DNA of 64,000 bases from Lanius collurio (lineage: Eukaryota; Chordata; Aves; Passeriformes; Laniidae), in NCBI GenBank assembly GCA_020086605.1, contig JACBWW010000003.1, positions 57,097,813-57,161,812 on the forward strand. Direction: 5' to 3'. Positions 35,089-47,100 of this stretch are shown piece by piece (positions within the stretch are counted from its first letter, which is position 1; each line of letters starts with the position of its first letter). The notes under the pieces were generated by a model that saw only the letters and a program-made list of their open reading frames with translations, was not told the DNA's origin and ran no database searches. The translations under genes were made by a program, and so were the position numbers.

Positions 35089-38000
35089 CACGTCTAGCAA
35101 TAAAGTAGTAACATATTGTTTATTCAGAGGCTTGCACAGATTCAGAGAAATTCAATGAAAGAGCTAACTTCACACTTTCGTCTTTTCTACTCACTGCTTG
35201 TAGTTTATCATAGAGCCCAAAACTGTTTTGAAGTTGTGTTGGAAGGCACCTCCACAAAGTTGAACAGTTACCACTTTTGAATTAAACACAAACAACTCAG
35301 CATTGCCTCCAGTTGCAGAAGTTTGAACTTGATAACCCCAGGTGTCCTTTATTTTTAGTCTAAAATACACTGCTCTCACTCTGTGTTAGGCAAAAGTCTT
35401 TGAGATGCTCTCTGAACCACTGAGCCATCCTACATCTCCTAATGATATTTTACACCACCAGCTATTCAAAGCATAGAATATGTGTAGCAAAATGTGTGAG
35501 ACGCTTTGCTTCTTTTAACACTAAGAATCTTTCATACCTATGCATTAATCTTGTAACCTGTGCTGTAGGTACTCATGCTCTAAAGAAAGACAGGGTCTTG
35601 AGTTACAGTCTTTTTCATCACTCATGGCAAGGACAAGGGGATATTCCCTGACCCCAACCCACAAAACATGAGCAACATACACAGTGTTTAAAATTTCAAG
35701 CATTCATTGCTCAAATTGTGAAGAAAATTATAATTTCCTGGGGTTTTTGCCTCTAGAAATGCTTCATCTGTGCATTCACTGCCAACATACTGCTGTCACC
35801 ATCCTTCAGGTTGCTCTGTTAAGATGGCCCTTGGCTCAAGGAGCAGCTTTGCTTTCATTGAGGCATTGCAAAAATCCTTGTCTTTTCTTGATGTGGAGGT
35901 CACAAATTTTGTCAGCTTGAAGGATCTGCATCAGTCCTTTATTCCATTTGAAACCATAACAAGCAAAACTGTTGAACACACGAAGACTTGTTCTTATTAT
36001 GTCTGCCTACAAGATTTCAATTGAAATTCTATAACAAGTCTTTGTGCACTTGAATTCTATGGCCATAGATACGAGCTGATCAAGTGAAAATAAATGGGAT
36101 ACATCAAGTATACCACTAAATAGAGAAAACAGCAGCACAAATTAATGAGTTTGGAGCTCTGTTTTATCAAATAAAAGTGAAAAAATTAAGAAAAATAATC
36201 AGATTTGCTGCAATCAAGCCAAACTAAGCATTTTGTAGTGTAACTACAAAGTGCTGCAAAGTTTGCCAGAGTTTCTGCCCTGAAACTCCTCAGGAATTTT
36301 TGAAGATTTCAAAGTGGTTTAGCTTAGATTTTGTTCAAAGTTATTACCTGCTTATTAATAAATAAGGACCAATGGTCTTGCCTGAGGCGGTGGGGGTGGC
36401 AGTGGTTGTGCCTGTCACTGCTGGAGATGCTTCCTGCCCTCTTGAACTGTCAGTCACTAGTGGGGCCTGGGGCTGCTCTTGCACCTCTGGTGCCTTCACC
36501 TGCATCCTGGGGAAAGGCAGGCTGGTAGATGGTCCACAGGAATTTCTGACAAGCGTTTGTTCCTGCACACCAGAGTGGCATTTTATTGGCTTAGAGGGAT
36601 TTTCTGTCAGGGGTATTTGGCCTGTTGAGGTCAGGGTCTTCTGCCTTTACTTTCAAGCCTTTCACATCTACAACTATGGCTGGAAACTTGATTCTCAGTC
36701 ATTAGGAAATGACTATTCCTACAATTTCTAACCATAATCATTTAAAGCTTCCAAAGATCATGTCCTGTATGCATTCTTAGGACATTATCTTACTTGCCAA
36801 GAAAGGAACATTGAGAGGAAAATAATTGTGTGTTGGTGTACAGAAAACATGTTCCTAACATTGTATCTTTAACACCCTGAAGCCAAGCATTTTAGTCTCA
36901 GCTTAAAAGAACACTGAGACCTGCTGCCCTTAAAGCCTGCAGAGCATATACCCCCAAATCAACAGAGAGCTCTCATGAAGGCCAGACAGAAATCAGTCAC
37001 AAACCAAGGGATGTAGGTAATGAATAAACAGCTCATTATCATTTAACACTTGTTTATTCAATGGCCTAATGTCATATGCAACTGGGAAAGCATCAGAAAT
37101 TAAAGCAATTCTACTCCTCCATAAGATATCCAGAAGGAAAATTGTACTAATAGGATGACTATCCTCATGTCCCTATGGTATAAGCCAGTAAATTTCCTGG
37201 TGTAAATCTTTATTCAGAGAGACCTAAGCACTCCTCAACAAATTCTTTAATCCTGGAAAAAGTATTCTGCTCTGCCAGACTTGGGGGTTTAATGTGAGGA
37301 AAGATAGCCAGGCCTCCATAAAACCTGAATGTGGGTTTTGCCCCAGTTGTCATTGGCACCCACCTCACTTCCTTCCAACAGCCAGCATTGATTTGGCCTT
37401 TCTTACTCACCTTTCCATTCATCTCCTTTTTATTTTGGAGCCTCATATGACATTCCTGATTCCCCATGTACATTCACACAGTTGTGACTTGTATTCCCCA
37501 TTCCTGCTCCATCAGGCAAATTCCATAGCAATTAAGCAGTGCATCCTGGAATGTAAGCCTCAAACACAAGTTTCACAGTAGTGAAAGGGTGAGTCGAGGC
37601 TCCTTCAATCCCTGCAATACCTTCTCTATCAATGAAGCACCATAAGTGCTGCCAGCTCCCTCCTCCCACAAGGGGAGCTCAGCGCAGGATAACCCCACAG
37701 ACGTGAAGGTTGGTGGGTCACCATCCCAACTCAGAGGGCTCCAACTATTCCTCAGGGAGTTGTGATCACCCTCTAGTTTGAGGAAAGCTTTAAGCATAAC
37801 AGAACTAATAATGGCTTTAACTAAGGCACAGATGGGCCCTCACAGTGCCGTGCAGTGGCCATGCCACGGTGGTATCTCCCATCATGCTGCTGGCGTGAGA
37901 CACCCTCAGTGGGATGCTGGAATGATGGCAAAGAGACTGCCTTCTCCTGGACTCTTTCTTCATTCCCAGGGAAGTGGAGGGGAGGGGTGTAGAAAGCTGT

Positions 38001-39059
38001 CTTTTTCAAACATAGGGTCAGACAGAGAAGGACAGCAGGTACAACTGCTCTGAGCCTCTACTCCAAGTGGCAGAGAGGGTCCCTCATCCACTCCTGGAAA
38101 AGCCTCTGCTTCCTATCCATCTCTTCACATCTCACAGCCCATTCTCCTGTGTTGCAGTAACTTTTATCAGGAAACCTCACTTTGCTGCCTACCAGCCTCA
38201 AGTCTTCAACCCATATGGGCCATGCCCAGTGTCTGAACAGATAGATGGGCTTCTCCCATGGAAAACCTTCAGTGACCTCCCTCCCACACCAGCAGTGACC
38301 CCGTGGTTCTTCTTGGGAAGAGGCAGCTGCAGAATTACTGTGGTTTCTGTGTCACTACAGGGATGGGCTGCAAGGATAAATGTCCTTGGATTGTCGCAGT
38401 GTGCAGCACTGCACACTCAGTTATTCCTCAAAAAATGCTGAGATTTCAATTAGATAGAGTCTGAAAATCAGTTTCTTTTACTGACCTGGATTGTAACTGC
38501 AGCAAACATGGGAAATCACCTTCCTATTTCAAATCCACTTTGAGGCCTTCTTTTAGTATATTGGCCACATGAAGGTCAAAAGCTGGGGCACAAAGGACAA
38601 AGAGGAAAGCAAAGTTCATTATCGTACTAGATGGCCAAAAGCCACAGTGCTCTGCCATTCTCACAAGGTTCTTGCTTTGGTCTCTGGATGCTGCATCACC
38701 ACTTCGCCCTCAGGTTGTTCATGCCTCCTTTGGCCCTGTGCCACATTTATGCATGAGTGTGGCACCAAGCCAAGCCATCACTCGAGCAGTGCACTCTCAT
38801 AAAACACACAGCACCCCATGGCAGCCCCCTCTGCTGCACACTCAGCCAGTGCTCTTCAAAGCCAATCTCTGGACTGTTCCCTTTTTAGCTTCAACTTATG
38901 GTAGGGAAAGTAATCCCAGGGAAACTCTGCTTGGGGTCTCTGCATTCTCCATTTGTCAAGTCTTTTCCATTTTCAGGTCTTTGAAGAGTTCCAGAGGCAA
39001 TTATACAGGTCTCTCACTCTGTTTCCAATCTGTCTTCTGCATCAGAGGAATTTGCCTTT
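35089..39059. other. Intergenic sequence, nothing firm
   Basis: No transposon or gene recognised. A locally GC-richer patch (about 36365-36660) holds overlapping open frames on both strands (119 codons plus, 74 minus) without motifs. A 12-bp near-perfect hairpin lies at 36228-36254. Confidence 0.4.
36228..36254. repeat. Short inverted repeat
   Basis: Arms 'gcattttgtagt' and 'actacaaagtgc' pair at 11 of 12 positions around a 3-base loop. No element boundary is seen with it. Confidence 0.7.
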
Positions 39060-39740
39060 AAAATAGGCTTAGTAACTGCCAGCTTTCCTGCATTCCTTTA
39101 TCCTTGAGATTATTTTCCTCAGAGACATTACTTACCAGTTCCCCAAGTTTGCTGAAGTCTACTTTTTTTGGAGTCATTATCCATATTCAGCTGGTCTAGC
39201 TTTTTCCCTTGGAATAATGAACTTTATCATTTCATGCTTGCATTCATCCAAATTACCACACAATCTTTAGATTGTTAAGCTGTTCTTCTCTGCTAGTCAG
39301 AAACAGGCTTAAGGTAGATGCTCCCTTGCTCAATTCCTTCCACTTTCTGAAATAGCATCATCATGACTGCATCCAGGAACATAACAGCTCATCTGTACCT
39401 AGCTGTGTTGCTCCTGGTGGAGGTATCAAAGCAATTATCACATCTTACTGCTGAAACAGTTGTCCTACTGATGCCTCTTCCTGTTCCTGGGGGAAAAAAT
39501 AGCCACTTCCAGTCCCAATGTGTTGATCAGTAATCAAAATCCCTGATAATTGTCCCTGGTTTTCTTCCTTTACTAGAAATGTTCAACTGATCTCTCTCCT
39601 GTTCTTTCCCAAACACCAGTGCTTGGTACCCAGTGTCACTTGTGCTCCTTTTTACCTCGTGGACAAATCTTCCATAGCATTTCTCAGCTCCCATGATGTG
39701 CCCCACAAGACTGCCATTAAGGTTATAGTTCTGCCTTCAT
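39060..39740 (-). mobile_element. Ancient CR1 LINE fragment, endonuclease-RT part
   Basis: The plus strand reads like the reverse complement of old CR1 endonuclease-linker sequence. Landmarks are 'ccccaagtttgctgaagtct' (39142-39161), 'aatgaactttatcatttcat' (39216-39235), 'cttccactttctgaaatagc' (39338-39357) and 'gctgtgttgctcctggtgg' (39402-39420). Similarity is recognised by memory of the family and is highly decayed. Edges are approximate and no frame is open. Confidence 0.5.
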
Positions 39741-39825
39741 GTGTTATTTCTTTTATTTTCTTTTAGGAAGAAATGGATAAAGTTTAATAGATTAAATTAC
39801 ATTAAAAATTTTGATAAGACATAAA

Positions 39826-39945
39826 ATGATAGAATATCCTGTGTTGGAAGGGACCCACAAAGATCATTGAGTCCAGCTCCTGAAAGGATGTAGGAAGGGC
39901 TTGCTCTCCCAAAAGATGCATGTGGGGATAAATGGAAGACACACA
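39826..39945 (-). mobile_element. CR1 3' end fragment
   Basis: 'gatagaatatcctgtgttgg', 'aagggacccacaaagatcat' and 'tgagtccagctcctgaaagg' form the reverse complement of a CR1 3' terminus. An A-rich tract follows directly on the right. Confidence 0.8.
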
Positions 39946-39949
39946 GGGT

Positions 39950-40014
39950 AAAAAAAAAAAAAAACAACAAAACAAACAAACAAAAAAAAAAAAAACAACA
40001 CAAAAAAAAAAAAA
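39950..40014. repeat. A-rich simple repeat
   Basis: 65 bp made almost only of A with scattered C (AAAC-type). Read from the other strand it gives a spurious polyphenylalanine frame. Confidence 0.92.
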
Positions 40015-40342
40015 CCACCCTTAGTTTTGGCATGCAGGTTGCTGAAAATCTGGAAATCCTGCATTGCAAGAGATAAACAAAGACACTATATAATTTCTTG
40101 GATGGAGCCCCACATACAGGCTTCCCCTAGGTTAACACCAGCTGATTTAACAGCAATATGACTGTGGAATCCCCTTGTATACTAGACAGAAGGAGTAAGC
40201 TAAAGGGCTGCAGCTCCTCATTGACCATATGAGGAAAACCTCATTTTTTCATAATACATTTTTTCCCATGAAAGGGAAGAATGAAAGCTAACAGATGCTT
40301 TCTTCATGAAAACTCTATTTCCTTAGTGTTTCTTCTCACAAG

Positions 40343-41028
40343 TCAAGCGTGCAATTCCTTCTGGCCAGACAGACCCTTCACATGAAGTACAAATCTCCTG
40401 CATCTCTTGGAAGAGGATTTGGAAGCCTTCCTGGCAAGGAAAATATCTACAGCAGTTCCCACTGGATTAAAATCACTTATATTCTCCACTTCAACAGTTA
40501 AGGCAATCTGCACAGCACCTTTTATAGGTTTTCTAGGTGCCATTTCTTTCATGGACTTTTAGAGATGCTCATTTTTCCTGTAAGTATTTTTTGGCCCGTG
40601 TCTTTAGACATATTTGATCTTCCTCTCCTGTGCTCCACCCCAGAAATGGCTGCATTGAGCAGGGTGCTGACTGTAGATATGTGTGAAGTACTTGATCTCT
40701 TAGGATAAAAGGTACAATTTGAATGCAAAACACTCTCAAAGCTTCCCACTTCTAAAGGTTTTGCTTTCCCATGCTGGAAAATATCTCGGATGTTCATTTC
40801 AATTTTTATTTTGTTTCCACTTTTGTGGTCCTTACTAAACTGAGGAACACATACCATCTGGGTGAGGGGAAGGGCTATCTGAGCCTCCATCCAGACTTCC
40901 ATGTGCCAGATAACTTCTGGTCTGAGTGATGGTACCAACCAAGTTCTGAATAAACTTGGCCTTAGAGGGCCATTCAAAGATTGCCATCCAAACTTTGTAG
41001 TGTGTAGGTCTAGAAGGAACATCTGCAA
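40343..41028 (-). pseudogene. Unidentified two-frame open stretch
   Basis: On the minus strand, 159 codons (41028 to 40549) end at a TGA that overlaps an ATG (ATGA) opening 69 further codons in another frame (40552 to 40343). The upstream stop of the second frame (TAA) and the stop of the first lie within about 12 bases. One single-base change could therefore account for the switch, as in a frameshifted pseudogene or retrocopy. I recognise no family; visible features are a basic C-terminal part (KASKSSSKRCRRF) and a mid segment with many S/T/K. The first 20 or so codons overlap sequence that loosely resembles a CR1 tail on the same strand, which weakens the case. A frame of this length can also arise by chance in 64 kb. 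Confidence 0.25.
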
Positions 41029-41340
41029 GTTGACTGGTCCAACCTCATAACCTCAGGAAAAATTAACCCTCTCTTTGACTATTGTTTTCATCTCTTTTCC
41101 ACCCATCAGTATTCTTTAACTGGGCTTTTAGATGACTAGCAGATGATAACCAAGACAGCTAAGACCATATTCACAGCACTCTGGCCTTTGCACACATTAT
41201 TTGAGTTTGCTACAAACATTTGGTGCTCTGAGATGACTTAGCAAATACCCAGAAAAACCACTTAGAGTGCAGCAAGAACCACACCATCTTGAAATTTGGG
41301 AATGGTATTCTCTCATTTAGAGTTCCCACTGAAATCACTC
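41029..41340. other. Intergenic sequence, nothing recognised
   Basis: No supported feature. Confidence 0.45.
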
Positions 41341-41699
41341 CAAACCCCGCACCTCTCACTCACTCTCCCCCTTCCCTTGTGGCAGGCTTGAGAGGAGACT
41401 TGGAGACACAAAAGGTAAAGACCATGGGTTAAGATGAAAACAATAAACTGGAAACATCAGTTCGATAAGAAAACAAACAGTAACAGCAACAATACGGTTG
41501 TGTACAAGAAATTAATTTTTCACACGTGGGCTGTCGCCCCCAACAACACCCAACCACTCACTCCTCACACTACCCCAAACACAAAGGGAGCCATTCCTGG
41601 AAAATGACTTGATGTGGTACAGAATACTCCAGGTCCCCTGGCTACTCCCCACTCCTGGCTACTGCAAAAATTAACCATGTCCCAACTGGAACCAGGACA
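41341..41699 (-). mobile_element. Damaged ERVL-like LTR
   Basis: On the minus strand it starts at 41699 with TGTCCTGGTTCCAGTTGGG, the U3 start shared by avian ERVL-type LTRs. It continues through a shortened U3 (deletion before 'tattctgtaccacatcaag') and an R-U5-like part ending near 'agagtgagtgagaggtg'. Comparison with the LTR at 55105-55691 aligns the start, the 'ggttgggtgttg' block and the U5 end. No internal sequence is attached. The left edge and target duplication are not resolved. Confidence 0.7.
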
Positions 41700-44022
41700 G
41701 GCTGGCATTGCAACCCTCAAGGAGACATGGCAGCACACCACTGTAATTTGGAAAGGAGCTTTGCAGATGCCCAGCAACTGACACAGCCTGCATAAAACAG
41801 GTCTGCTACCAGAGGGGCACAGATAGGATCTCCCTGTGCAGCCCCAAAACATGTTGGTCTGCCAGCAGAGATACACATACCAGCTTCTCACCAAGCATGG
41901 CCATGCCCAGCACCCACTGCCCCTGTGCCTGTGTGGGGCTCGCCCAGCTCCCTCTACCCAGGAGCATTCTCAGCAGCCAGGCTTTGGATTCTGTCTTGGA
42001 TTGCTTGGCACGTAATGATCTTTAATCGCAACCAGCCAAAGCCACTCTCAGATTATTTCATTTGCCTGCCTGTAGCTCCACAGTAAAATACATATGTTAT
42101 CATCGTTGTTTTCTCATTTTGTTCCACTGCAAGAGTCTCAGATGGGGCTGGGTTCTCTGGGCTTTGATGTGTGCTTTTTTGAACTGCATGAGAACTATAT
42201 TTAGTTTCAGTTCACTTGCAGTGTCAGGCTTCCCTGTCATGGCCCTCTGCCTTTACCTTGGCAGTGTTACAAGATCCAATTATGGCTTAAAAATCTGGCT
42301 GTGGAGAAGCAAAACTGCTGGCTTTTTTTTCATTACTAAACAAGGACCTTCTGTTGTCCACAACACGTGCCTGACGTGAAACCATTTAGGGGGCCCTTGA
42401 AGAGACAGTTCTGCTGCTCTCCTGCCTTCATGATCTCTTGAAGTCCTCAAAGTCTTAAAGACTTTCCTGCTATAAAAACCCACAAAGCCTTTGGTGAAAA
42501 AACAGAGCTCAGTCCCCCTTTGCTATTCTCTTCTTTCACTTCCAGTCTGACCTGTCAGACAGAAATCCTACTTTACTAAAAGAAAAAAAGGGATGGAAGT
42601 GGGAACACTCATTTGAAGCCAAATGACCTATTACAGACACATCCACTTACCCTATGAGCTGGATTGTAGTACTCTGCTTTAAAGCCAGCATAATGAACCA
42701 CCATTTCTCAGGGAATACTAAAGGAGGGTTTTTTTCCCTTTGGTTTTCCAATACCATTTACAGTAGCTTTTATGTTATCCTGGTTAACAGTTAGCTTCTG
42801 CCTAACACATATTAGATTCATCCGCAAAGCAAAACATTTACTTTTCTGACACTGGATGTGAAGAATGTGTCTGTTTTAAAGTGACTGTCTTGTTAATATG
42901 TTTCACTGAATTATACACCCAATAAAGAAATATTGTCCCATTATTAGTATATACTAAAGCAATATCCAAGAAAAACTTCTGGAGGAAAAGCCAGCTCTGC
43001 CTGCACTTTACATCTTTTTTTTTGTTGTTGTTGTTGAGCAATGCTTTCTATTGCCTTGAACACAAAGGAGATATTGTTAGCCCATGATTTTAAGAGTTTT
43101 GCTTTCCAGGTGAAAAGAAAAACAAGGGAAATTGCTCTACTGTCTCCTCAAAAATGGGTCTGGAGTACTTTAAGTTGTGACTATATTTCTCTGGTTAAAA
43201 TCCACTGCTAATGTCATGCAATAAATTATTTTGTTGTTTACTTGACACATAATTGTCATGGAAGAAGCTCCCAAGTTACACTGACCTCTTATGATATTAC
43301 AAAGCCACCCATTAAGAGCCCTGTTTAGGACCAAGAACAAGTCAAGACCCTGATGTTGTCTTCCTCAAGGTGGCTGTGCCCAAGTCACCTTCACCAAGCA
43401 GGTAGAGCAGGTAGAGCAGCACTCCCTGGTCACTTCACCGTTAGAGGATACAGGGACATGGGGTATAGAAGGATTACCCCCCACAACTCACCCAGGCCTG
43501 GCTTACACACAGAAAATGCTAGCCCTTAATGCTCAGATTGGTTGATGAGTCCTTTATGCTGATTTAGCTTAATTTGGGAACAAACTCAATTAAGTTGAAT
43601 CAATGTTAGCTACTGAAGGGGTTGTACTGACTTAACCAAATTAATTTAGAAACCTATTTAGTTAAATTGTAACAATTTGTGTATGCAGACAAACCTCCAT
43701 TTAGCACACATTCTTTTATTTACTTCATTTAAAAGAATAAAATCTCTTGCAAGAGATGCCTCTTTCTACCCTTGCATAAGGTGCTGCATCGCAAAGACAG
43801 CTGTGTGTACACACATGGGCTTATATGTGCACACATACACACATAATTTCTTATATGTTCCTCCCTCGGTCGAATCTTCCCACATTTTGCCTAGTATCTG
43901 GCAAAAGTGACTCAGCCCAAGTCCTTGACATTTTAAAAAAGTATATGGGGTTGAATTTACGTTAATGCTCATGAATGCTGTGTGGTTTTATTTTGAGTCG
44001 TACTTCACAAGTGCTGCTTCAC
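41700..44022. other. Intergenic sequence with one MITE-like patch
   Basis: No coding domain. A poly-T/(GTT)n tract lies at 43014-43035. The block at 43555-43690 is listed separately. Confidence 0.45.
43555..43690. mobile_element. Possible ancient MITE-type DNA transposon piece
   Basis: A run of alternating 'ttaa'-type motifs ('cttaaccaaattaattt', 'aacctatttagttaaatt') ending in 'tgtgtatgcagacaaacc' resembles the ends of old Harbinger-like amniote MITEs. Inverted termini are not clearly paired, so this is tentative. Confidence 0.3.
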
Positions 44023-44318
44023 AGCAGCCTGGAGAAGGGGAGATTAAGGGAAGATCTCAGCTATCTACAGCTTCCTCATGGGGGAAAGTGGAGGGGCAGA
44101 CACTGATCTTTTCTCTATGGTGCTCAGGGACAGGATCCCATGGAACAGCATGAAGATGTTTGAGGGGAAATTTAGACTGTATATTAGGAAAAGCATTGGA
44201 CAACACTCTCAGGCACATGGTATGATTCTTGGGGCTGTCTTGTGCAGGGCTGGAAGTTGGACTTGATCATCCTTGTGATTTCCTTCAAATTCAGGGTATT
44301 CTATGCTTCTATGATCTG
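44023..44318 (+). mobile_element. CR1 3' fragment
   Basis: Order: RT C-terminal coding ('aaatttagactgtatattag', near 44168-44187), 'aacactctcaggcacatggt', 'tgattcttggggctgtcttg', 'gttggacttgatcatccttg', and the tail 'tattctatgcttctatgatc'. It is the same 3' UTR subfamily as the nested piece at 7513-7841. Confidence 0.88.
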
Positions 44319-44849
44319 CAGAAGAACTAATCTCCCTTCTTTTCACATCTCTTTTCCTCCAGCATAGCTGAAGGGACATGCACACCAGAATGGGTCTGTG
44401 GAGGCTGTCATCCCCCAGCTTCTCTGCTCTATGATGAAGGATGTCCCAGCGGGCACAGGGCAGGACAGGGACTTCAGCACTCTCAGCTCCTCAGGAGTTG
44501 GAGGAACAGCCAAGGGAAATGTGCTTAGATTAGTCCTTGCTGTATTGGCTTGTGCTGCCACTTTATGCCCCTTATCCATTTGAGATGAGGTCAGGATCTA
44601 CTCATTGCCTCTTCTCAGCTTCTGGTTACAGGTGAGGAAAAGGAACAGACGTGTGCTACCCCCCATCAGATGGGGCTGGTGGGGAAGAGGAGGAGCAGAC
44701 CTTCTGTCAGCCCTAGCAGCATTTCAAGGGCAGATCTGGGGGCTGACAAGATCAGCAAATGCATTTCTATTGTCCTGAAACCACAGGAAGTCTCTCTGTC
44801 TCAAGCAGATCTCAAGTCCCTTCAAATGGACGAATTTTTATCTCCCTGC
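44319..44849. other. Intergenic sequence, nothing recognised
   Basis: No supported feature between the CR1 tail and the provirus flank. Confidence 0.45.
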
Positions 44850-44854
44850 CATGC

Positions 44855-45481
44855 TGTCCCAGTTTGAGACAAATTTGGAGGAAAACATCTGAAATTAATG
44901 TATCCTCTAACAGAAGGTAGATTTCAGCAGCCCCTTCACCACCAAGTTTGGAAAGAAATTCCTCAGAGGAAAGTGGAAAAAACTATTTATTTAACAAGTA
45001 GGGTGCATGCAGGCACCAAAAAGAATGAATAATGTTAAATAACAAGACATCTCGCTGTGGAGAAAACCTGAGTCCTTTCTGTAGGTGTGGCTTTGCTCTC
45101 TCCAGAGCTGGGGTGTGGCTTGGGCCCTCCCCGAACACAGTGTAAGGCCTCCTGGTGATCTTCTGGTGTTGCTGAACAGTCCAGAAGAAAAGAAGAAGAA
45201 GCCAAAAACCTTTCTTGCCTCCACTAGCTGGCTAGCTAAAAAGCAAAGAAGTTTAACTCTCTGTTTCTCTCCTGAGAAGAGGCGCCAAAGGCTGGGGAAA
45301 AGCGGGAAAGTTCTTTCCTCTGCTCTGCCACGGTGAGTTATCTGTGTTTTTGAGCACAGGCCGATGAAAGAATTCCACCAGCTTCCCCCGCCTCTCTCTT
45401 AAAGGTACAGAACAGCGCAGGATTCGTGTCTGGGCATAGAGCAGGCGATCGGGGACACAGCATCCTAAAGTCACCCCGACA
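44855..45481 (-). repeat. 3' LTR of the ERVL-like provirus
   Basis: 627 bp. On the minus strand it begins TGTCGGGGTGACTTTAGG and ends AAACTGGGACA. The poly(A) signal AATAAA is at 44986-44991 (minus strand). Its first ~118 bases are repeated at 48817-48935. Confidence 0.9.
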
Positions 45482-45960
45482 CATTCCACCACTTATTGCT
45501 GGCTCAATGCCACAGTAATACATTCTAACTCTACACACAGACATAATTACATAGACACACGTATATATACATATATACAGCTATATACAAACAGTGACAG
45601 TGACACACAGCAAGCAGTGGTTTACAGGCATTTCACATTACAAGTGGTTTTCACCCAACCACTAGATCTCACTGTGGCACACAACATGTCCCATCTCTCT
45701 TCATCACCCACCATGTATAACCAGGTCCCTGAGCAAAGACAACTCCATGGATGGTTTGTCTATTCTCAAGGCAGAGTTAATCCAAACAGTCTTTCCTAAC
45801 AGACCTCTGACATGCACTGCTGGGGCCTTATCTCCATCTACTGTATGCAGGGGCTCAGACTGGGCCACCTCCATTGGTGGAGCCTCGGGTGTTAACTAAC
45901 CAGGTAGCCTTTCCTAAATGCTGCTCCCAATTTTTTAAAGTTTCCCCACCCAGTACCTTC
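45482..45960 (-). other. Region between integrase and 3' LTR
   Basis: About 480 bp with no envelope-like frame. It holds a TA-rich microsatellite-like tract (45559-45588). The polypurine tract expected next to the LTR is represented only by the purine-rich 'aataagtggtggaatg' on the minus strand. Confidence 0.6.
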
Positions 45961-46480
45961 AAGGTGGTTTTCAACAATCCATTGCACCATTCCACTTTTC
46001 CAGCAGCTGGTGCAGGGTAAGGGATATGGTACGCCCACTCAATGCCATGCTCCCTAGCCCAGGTGTTGATAAGGCTGTTTTGAAGTGAGTCCCACTGTCA
46101 GACTCAGGTCTCTCAGGGGTACCATGCCTCCAAAGGACTTGCTTTTCCAGACCTAGGATGGTGTTCCGGGCTGTGGCATGAGGCACAGGGTAGGTCTCCA
46201 GCCACCCAGTGGTGGCTTCTACCATGGTGAGCACATAACGCTTGCCTTGGCGGGTCTGAGGCAGTGTGATGTAATCAATCTGCCAGGCCTCCCCGTACTT
46301 GTATTTGGACCATCGTCCACCATATCACAGGGGCTTCACCCGCTTGGCCTGTTTGATGGCAGCACATGTCTCACAATCATGGATCACCTGGGAGATGCTA
46401 TCCATGGTTAGATCCACCGCTCGGTCTCGTGCCCACTTATAGGTGGCATCTCTGATGGTCAGAGGCGTCATGGGCTCATC
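45961..46480 (-). pseudogene. Retroviral integrase remnant
   Basis: Integrase joins proviral DNA to the host chromosome. The N-terminal zinc-finger end with a C-x2-C pair (CETC) lies near 46360-46385. The core follows, with a first catalytic Asp in an 'IDYITLP' block near 46260-46285. A 264-bp open frame (45971-46234) holds the second Asp in ESDSGTHF, where the usual Asn after the Asp is Ser, and a Glu before KWNG consistent with the third acidic residue. The frame changes within the D-to-E interval, so the fold is broken. The C-terminal domain is missing or unreadable. Confidence 0.82.
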
Positions 46481-46727
46481 AAGCTAGGAACAACTCTCCC
46501 TTGTGTTTCCAATCTAAGTCTATCTGTTACACCTCTATTTTCACAACCTGATCTACCTGCTTGTTGTTTCGATGTTCCTCATTAACCCTACTCTTGGGGA
46601 CATGAGCATCTACATGGCAGACTTTCACAGGTAGCTTTCCTACCTGGGCAGCAATGTCTTTCCACTCTTCAGCAGCCCAGATTGGTTTTCCCCTATGCTG
46701 TCAATTCGCCTTTTCCCACCTTTCCAG

Positions 46728-47100
46728 CTATCCCCATAGAGCATTGGCTACCGTCCATGAATCAGTGTAGAGGTAGAGATTTGGCCACTTCTCTCTTTCA
46801 GCAATGGCCAGGGCCAGCTGAATGACTTTGAGTTCAGTGAGTTGGCTTGATCCACCTTCTCCTTCAGTAGCTTCTGCAGCCTGCTCTGTGGGGCTCTGTA
46901 CAGCTGCTTTCCACTTTTGTTTCATCCTTCAATGCCACAGGAACCGTCAGTGAAGGGAGCATAGCGTGTCTTCTGATGGCAATTGGTTGTATGGTGGAGC
47001 TTCTTCAGCACATGTCACTTGTTCTTGCTCTTCTTTGTCAGTGAGACCAGTTTTCACCTTCGGGCCAATTTGTGACTATTTCCAAGATCTCAGGGTGATT
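46728..47100 (-). pseudogene. RNase H remnant
   Basis: The 65-codon frame 46728-46925 carries SSQLTELKVIQLAL, with the acidic residue in the T-E-L block, and LYTDSWTVANALWG, the hallmark T-D-S catalytic stretch. This domain degrades RNA in RNA-DNA hybrids during reverse transcription. The flanking sequence up to about 47100 belongs to the same domain or the connection but is out of frame. Confidence 0.8.

Noticed and set aside
39797..40069. Phenylalanine-rich minus-strand open frame
   Set aside because: Translation of the A-rich simple repeat; not a protein.
41529..41704. Small LTR of about 168 bp bounded by a 'ggctg' duplication
   Set aside because: Alignment with the LTR at 55105-55691 shows the element continues left past 41532 into its R-U5, so the 'ggctg' pair and the internal 'cgaca' are coincidences.
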